NCBI GenBank assembly: GCA_016649525.1
Contig: JAENXM010000079.1
Span: forward strand, 1 to 7,637
Direction of reading: 5' to 3'
Source of the DNA: Actinomycetota bacterium
Lineage (GTDB): Bacteria > Actinomycetota > Geothermincolia > Fen-727 > Anoxymicrobiaceae
Length of the DNA stretch: 7,637 nucleotides
The notes beneath the pieces are model-generated. The model ran no database searches, was not told the DNA's origin, and was given only the letters and a program-made list of their open reading frames with translations. The stretch's first letter is position 1. Each line of letters starts with the position of its first letter. Positions 6,270-7,637 of this stretch are shown in pieces. Both the position numbers and the translations under genes were made by a program.

Positions 6270-6324
6270 CACACTGGGGCCAGGCACCGAAGGTGCAAAA
6301 ATCAAGAATCAAGACCTGACCCCA
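6247..6324. repeat. REP-like palindromic element (23-bp perfect inverted repeat, nested hairpin)
   Basis: The left arm (6247-6269, beginning TGGGGTCAGG) and the right arm (6302-6324, ending CCTGACCCCA) are perfectly complementary over 23 bp around a 32-nt centre. The centre holds a second head-like copy, TGGGGCCAGGCACC (6275-6288), and a nested hairpin, GCACC-GAA-GGTGC (6284-6296). The arms are lower in GC than the surrounding genes. The layout resembles REP/MITE-type non-autonomous repeats mobilised by Y1 (RAYT/IS200-like) transposases; this is inference, since no transposase is present. There is no T-run after either arm, so termination is not the obvious role, and no target-site duplication is visible. 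The left arm supplies the stop codon of the carbonic anhydrase-like gene. Confidence 0.75.
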
Positions 6325-6330
6325 CTGTTC

Positions 6331-6339
6331 TGATATGAT
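6331..6339 (+). promoter_or_regulatory. Candidate extended -10 promoter TGATATGAT for the downstream gene cluster
   Basis: The TGn extension precedes TATGAT, one mismatch from consensus. Transcription would start near 6346, 59 nt before ATG 6405. At 17-bp spacing the -35 position (AAGACC, 6311-6316) falls inside the right arm of the REP-like element and is poor, as is common for extended -10 promoters. Confidence 0.4.
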
Positions 6340-6390
6340 TTGGAGACAGGCTGTAGTGCATGAAGAATCACCCCATCACCGCGAGGATGT

Positions 6391-6397
6391 GAGGAGG
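6391..6397 (+). promoter_or_regulatory. Shine-Dalgarno GAGGAGG of the small coiled-coil protein gene
   Basis: This strong site has a 7-nt spacing to ATG 6405 and supports a real gene starting there despite the small size and unusual composition of its product. Confidence 0.7.
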
Positions 6398-6404
6398 CAC
6401 CAAT

Positions 6405-6752
6405 ATGGGGTTCTTTGACAAGATCCAGGAGAGCATAACAACCGCCGCCGACCAGACGAAGGCGAAGGTGCAGGAGACCCAGCTGGGGAGAGAGCGCAAG
6501 CAGAAGCTGGAGGCGCTCGGCGAGCAGGTGTACATCCTTTACAGGAGCGGACAGCTGAGCCATCAGGAACTGGTGCCCGCGTGCCAGGAGGTAGAGGAGC
6601 TCGACGGCCGTATAGCCGATGCGGGGCAACAGGCCCCGGTAGGCGGGCCGCAGGCACCACAGGCTGCCCCGCCTCCTTCAGGGCCGGCACCGGCTCCACC
6701 TGCGGCGGGCGGGGGGTCTCCACCGCCTCCACCGCCTCCACCGCCGGCGTAG
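6405..6752 (+). CDS. Small coiled-coil protein with polyproline C-terminus, function unknown
   Basis: This 115-residue product starts MGFFDKIQES. Residues 1-74 are charged and predicted helical, likely a coiled coil (DQTKAKVQETQLGRERKQKLEALGEQVYILYRSGQ, residues 16-50, abbreviated reading: heptad-like charged helix ending in YILYRSG). Many bacteria have small MG(F/L)FDK proteins of this kind, with a helical segment and a YxLYRxG motif; no function is established that I can name. From residue 75 the tail is Ala/Pro/Gly/Gln-rich and ends in nine consecutive prolines (106-114) plus one alanine before the stop. There is no signal peptide or membrane segment, so it is probably cytoplasmic. The strong Shine-Dalgarno and the codon pattern support expression. 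It heads a plus-strand cluster with two lipoproteins, 44 bp before the next start. Confidence 0.75.
   Translation: MGFFDKIQESITTAADQTKAKVQETQLGRERKQKLEALGEQVYILYRSGQLSHQELVPACQEVEELDGRIADAGQQAPVGGPQAPQAAPPPSGPAPAPPAAGGGSPPPPPPPPPA
6718..6744 (+). repeat. Three tandem 9-bp units CTCCACCGC
   Basis: Three exact copies of a 9-bp unit encode most of the run of nine prolines at the end of the small coiled-coil protein. Unit length is a multiple of three, so slippage would change proline number without shifting the frame. Confidence 0.9.
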
Positions 6753-6786
6753 GTATGTATAACGGAAACTGGAACCCGATAAGCAC

Positions 6787-6791
6787 GGAGG
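6787..6791 (+). promoter_or_regulatory. Shine-Dalgarno GGAGG deciding the first tandem lipoprotein's start
   Basis: It lies 5 nt before ATG 6797. An earlier in-frame ATG at 6755 lacks such a site and would put 14 polar residues before the signal peptide, so 6797 is preferred. Confidence 0.65.
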
Positions 6792-6796
6792 CGCAT

Positions 6797-7306
6797 ATGG
6801 AGTTACGTTCTGGAAAGAAGAGGACCTTTAGTATCACTGCCGTAATCTTGACGTGCGCGGCGCTCTTGTTAACGCTCGTGGCCTTCGGCTGTGGCAGTGC
6901 CACAACACCGGATACCGCCGTCAACAATTTCTTCCAGGCGATTAACGCCGGCGATTCGGATGCCCTACTTGGTTCCGTTCTTCCCGAGCGGGTCCGGGCT
7001 ATGAGCGACACAGAGAGGCAGCAGTTGCAGGCGCAGATCAAGATAAAAAGTGAGACGTACTCGGACTTGAAACTGAAGGTCTCCTACGACAAGAATGACA
7101 AGAACAAGGCAAAGGTAGTGATCTCGTCGGGGAAGATAAGCGCCAAGAACCCGACGACCGGGCAAACGCAGAACCAGGACTTCAAGGACGTACCGGAGGA
7201 GAGCCGCACCCTGAATGCGGTGAAGTACAAAGGCCGCTGGTACGTGGACATCCAGTTGTCCCAAGGAGAAGCGCAACCCCAGTCAGGAACCCAGCCAGGT
7301 CAGTAG
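6797..7306 (+). CDS. Predicted lipoprotein, tandem paralogue 1 (DUF4878/NTF2-like style)
   Basis: From ATG 6797 the protein has 169 residues. A basic start (RSGKKR) and a hydrophobic segment lead to AFGC, with Cys32 as the likely lipidation site; phenylalanine at -2 makes this lipobox less than ideal. The mature part begins with TPDTAVNNFFQAINAGDSDAL, the pattern of small export-associated proteins in which a helix (AV..F..A...GD.DAL) precedes a sheet (DUF4878 or NTF2-like). It continues through a charged, Lys-rich strand region (VSYDKNDKNKAKVVISSG) to KGRWYVDIQLSQ and a Gln/Gly/Pro tail. This suggests an extracellular membrane-anchored protein of unknown role. The next gene encodes a paralogue 58 bp downstream, so this is a tandem duplication. 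The lipoprotein call is good; the domain name is tentative. Confidence 0.8.
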   Translation: MELRSGKKRTFSITAVILTCAALLLTLVAFGCGSATTPDTAVNNFFQAINAGDSDALLGSVLPERVRAMSDTERQQLQAQIKIKSETYSDLKLKVSYDKNDKNKAKVVISSGKISAKNPTTGQTQNQDFKDVPEESRTLNAVKYKGRWYVDIQLSQGEAQPQSGTQPGQ

Positions 7307-7364
7307 AAAGCCGACGTGGCCGGAGGTCGGGAAGCGGCTCGATTGTTTTGGGGGTATATCGAAA

Positions 7365-7637
7365 ATGTCACGAGTTGCGCCGGGCAAGCCCAGGTTGATC
7401 CTTCTCGCTCTTACTCTTGTCGTTCTCATGACGGCTTCCGTCGCGCTCGCCGGCTGTGGAGACAGCTCCCCCGAGGGAGCGGTGAGTAAACTGATCAGCG
7501 CATGGCAGGACATGGACTGGGATGCTTACAAAGCGTCGGTAGTCCCGGCAGAACGGAATCTTTCGAAGGACCAGGAGACGCTCGCAAAGCAGAAGTTCCA
7601 GCAGGTCCAGCTGAAGTACGATGATGTCGAGATGAAG
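7365..7637 (+). CDS. Predicted lipoprotein, tandem paralogue 2 (3' partial)
   Basis: The frame is open to the window edge, giving 91 residues from ATG 7365. A basic N-terminus and a hydrophobic stretch (residues 11-28) end in a good lipobox, LAGC, with Cys31. The mature sequence GDSSPEGAVSKLISAWQDMDWDAYKASVVPAE matches the preceding lipoprotein in spacing and key positions (AV....., D.DA, SV.P.ER, then Q..K..Y.D...K), so the two genes are a tandem, diverged duplication. The ribosome-binding site is weak: GGGGG at 7350-7354, 10 nt upstream of the start. The spacer 7307-7364 shows no convincing terminator, so co-transcription with the previous gene is likely. The C-terminal half lies outside the window. 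Function is unknown. Confidence 0.8.
   Translation, partial: MSRVAPGKPRLILLALTLVVLMTASVALAGCGDSSPEGAVSKLISAWQDMDWDAYKASVVPAERNLSKDQETLAKQKFQQVQLKYDDVEMK

Noticed and set aside
6247..6324. Integron attC site or intrinsic terminator
   Set aside because: No integron core-site pattern or integrase is seen, and no T-run follows either arm, so a REP-like repeat fits better.
6581..6796. N-terminal extension of the first tandem lipoprotein
   Set aside because: It overlaps the polyproline gene in another frame and would place the signal peptide internally; GGAGG and ATG 6797 explain the start.
6376..7041. 221-codon minus-strand ORF across three plus-strand features
   Set aside because: It spans two genes with good ribosome-binding sites and an intergenic gap, and has no coherent protein character.
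7307..7364. Terminator between the two lipoprotein genes
   Set aside because: Only 5-bp stems with long loops can be drawn (for example 7311-7315 with 7326-7330), and they are not followed directly by a T-run.
1..7637. CRISPR array, tRNA/rRNA, toxin-antitoxin or phage-defence cassette
   Set aside because: No regularly spaced repeats, RNA-gene signatures or defence-family proteins were recognised on either strand.

Overview
The window is a high-GC bacterial chromosome segment. It holds eight protein-coding genes on both strands, two of them cut by the window edges, and no RNA gene, CRISPR array or transposase. The mix suggests an anaerobic lineage, perhaps a deep-branching Actinomycetota or a Gram-positive-like MAG: a pair of DUF2229-type 2-hydroxyacyl-CoA-dehydratase/activase-related proteins, a GerMN lipoprotein, an RsbW-like kinase and several LAGC-type lipoproteins. 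The taxonomic guess is inference only.

Layout. Positions 1-2448 (+) carry the 3' part of a large HEAT-repeat protein with a proline-rich tail; its start lies outside the window. Convergent to it, on the minus strand, is a two-gene operon (4594-3575, then 3570-2461) of paralogous iron-sulfur-type DUF2229 proteins. The operon diverges from a GerMN lipoprotein gene (about 4653-5162, +) through a compact 14-bp palindrome at 4600-4613 that contains a TATAAT box on each strand. The GerMN gene runs tail-to-tail, with a 10-bp overlap, into an RsbW/HATPase_c_2-type anti-sigma-factor-like kinase (5638-5153, -). An AT-rich divergent spacer separates the kinase from a gamma-class carbonic anhydrase-like hexapeptide-repeat protein (5742-6269, +). 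The last codons and stop of that gene lie inside a 78-bp REP-like palindromic element (6247-6324). Beyond it is a plus-strand cluster: a small coiled-coil/polyproline protein (6405-6752) and two paralogous lipoproteins (6797-7306, and 7365 to the window end).

How the genes relate. The DUF2229 pair is the clearest functional unit: tandem, almost abutting, sharing a C-terminal motif (LDEH...GVATR.EAFVDL) and probably acting together. The other genes show no common pathway. Three envelope lipoproteins are present, two of them a tandem duplication.

The most interesting signals are non-coding. They are the overlapping divergent promoters, with a probable leaderless start for the DUF2229 operon; the REP-like palindrome that supplies the end of the carbonic anhydrase reading frame; and a related TGGGGTCAGGC motif at the junction of the two DUF2229 genes. 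I do not see a convincing new multi-gene system.
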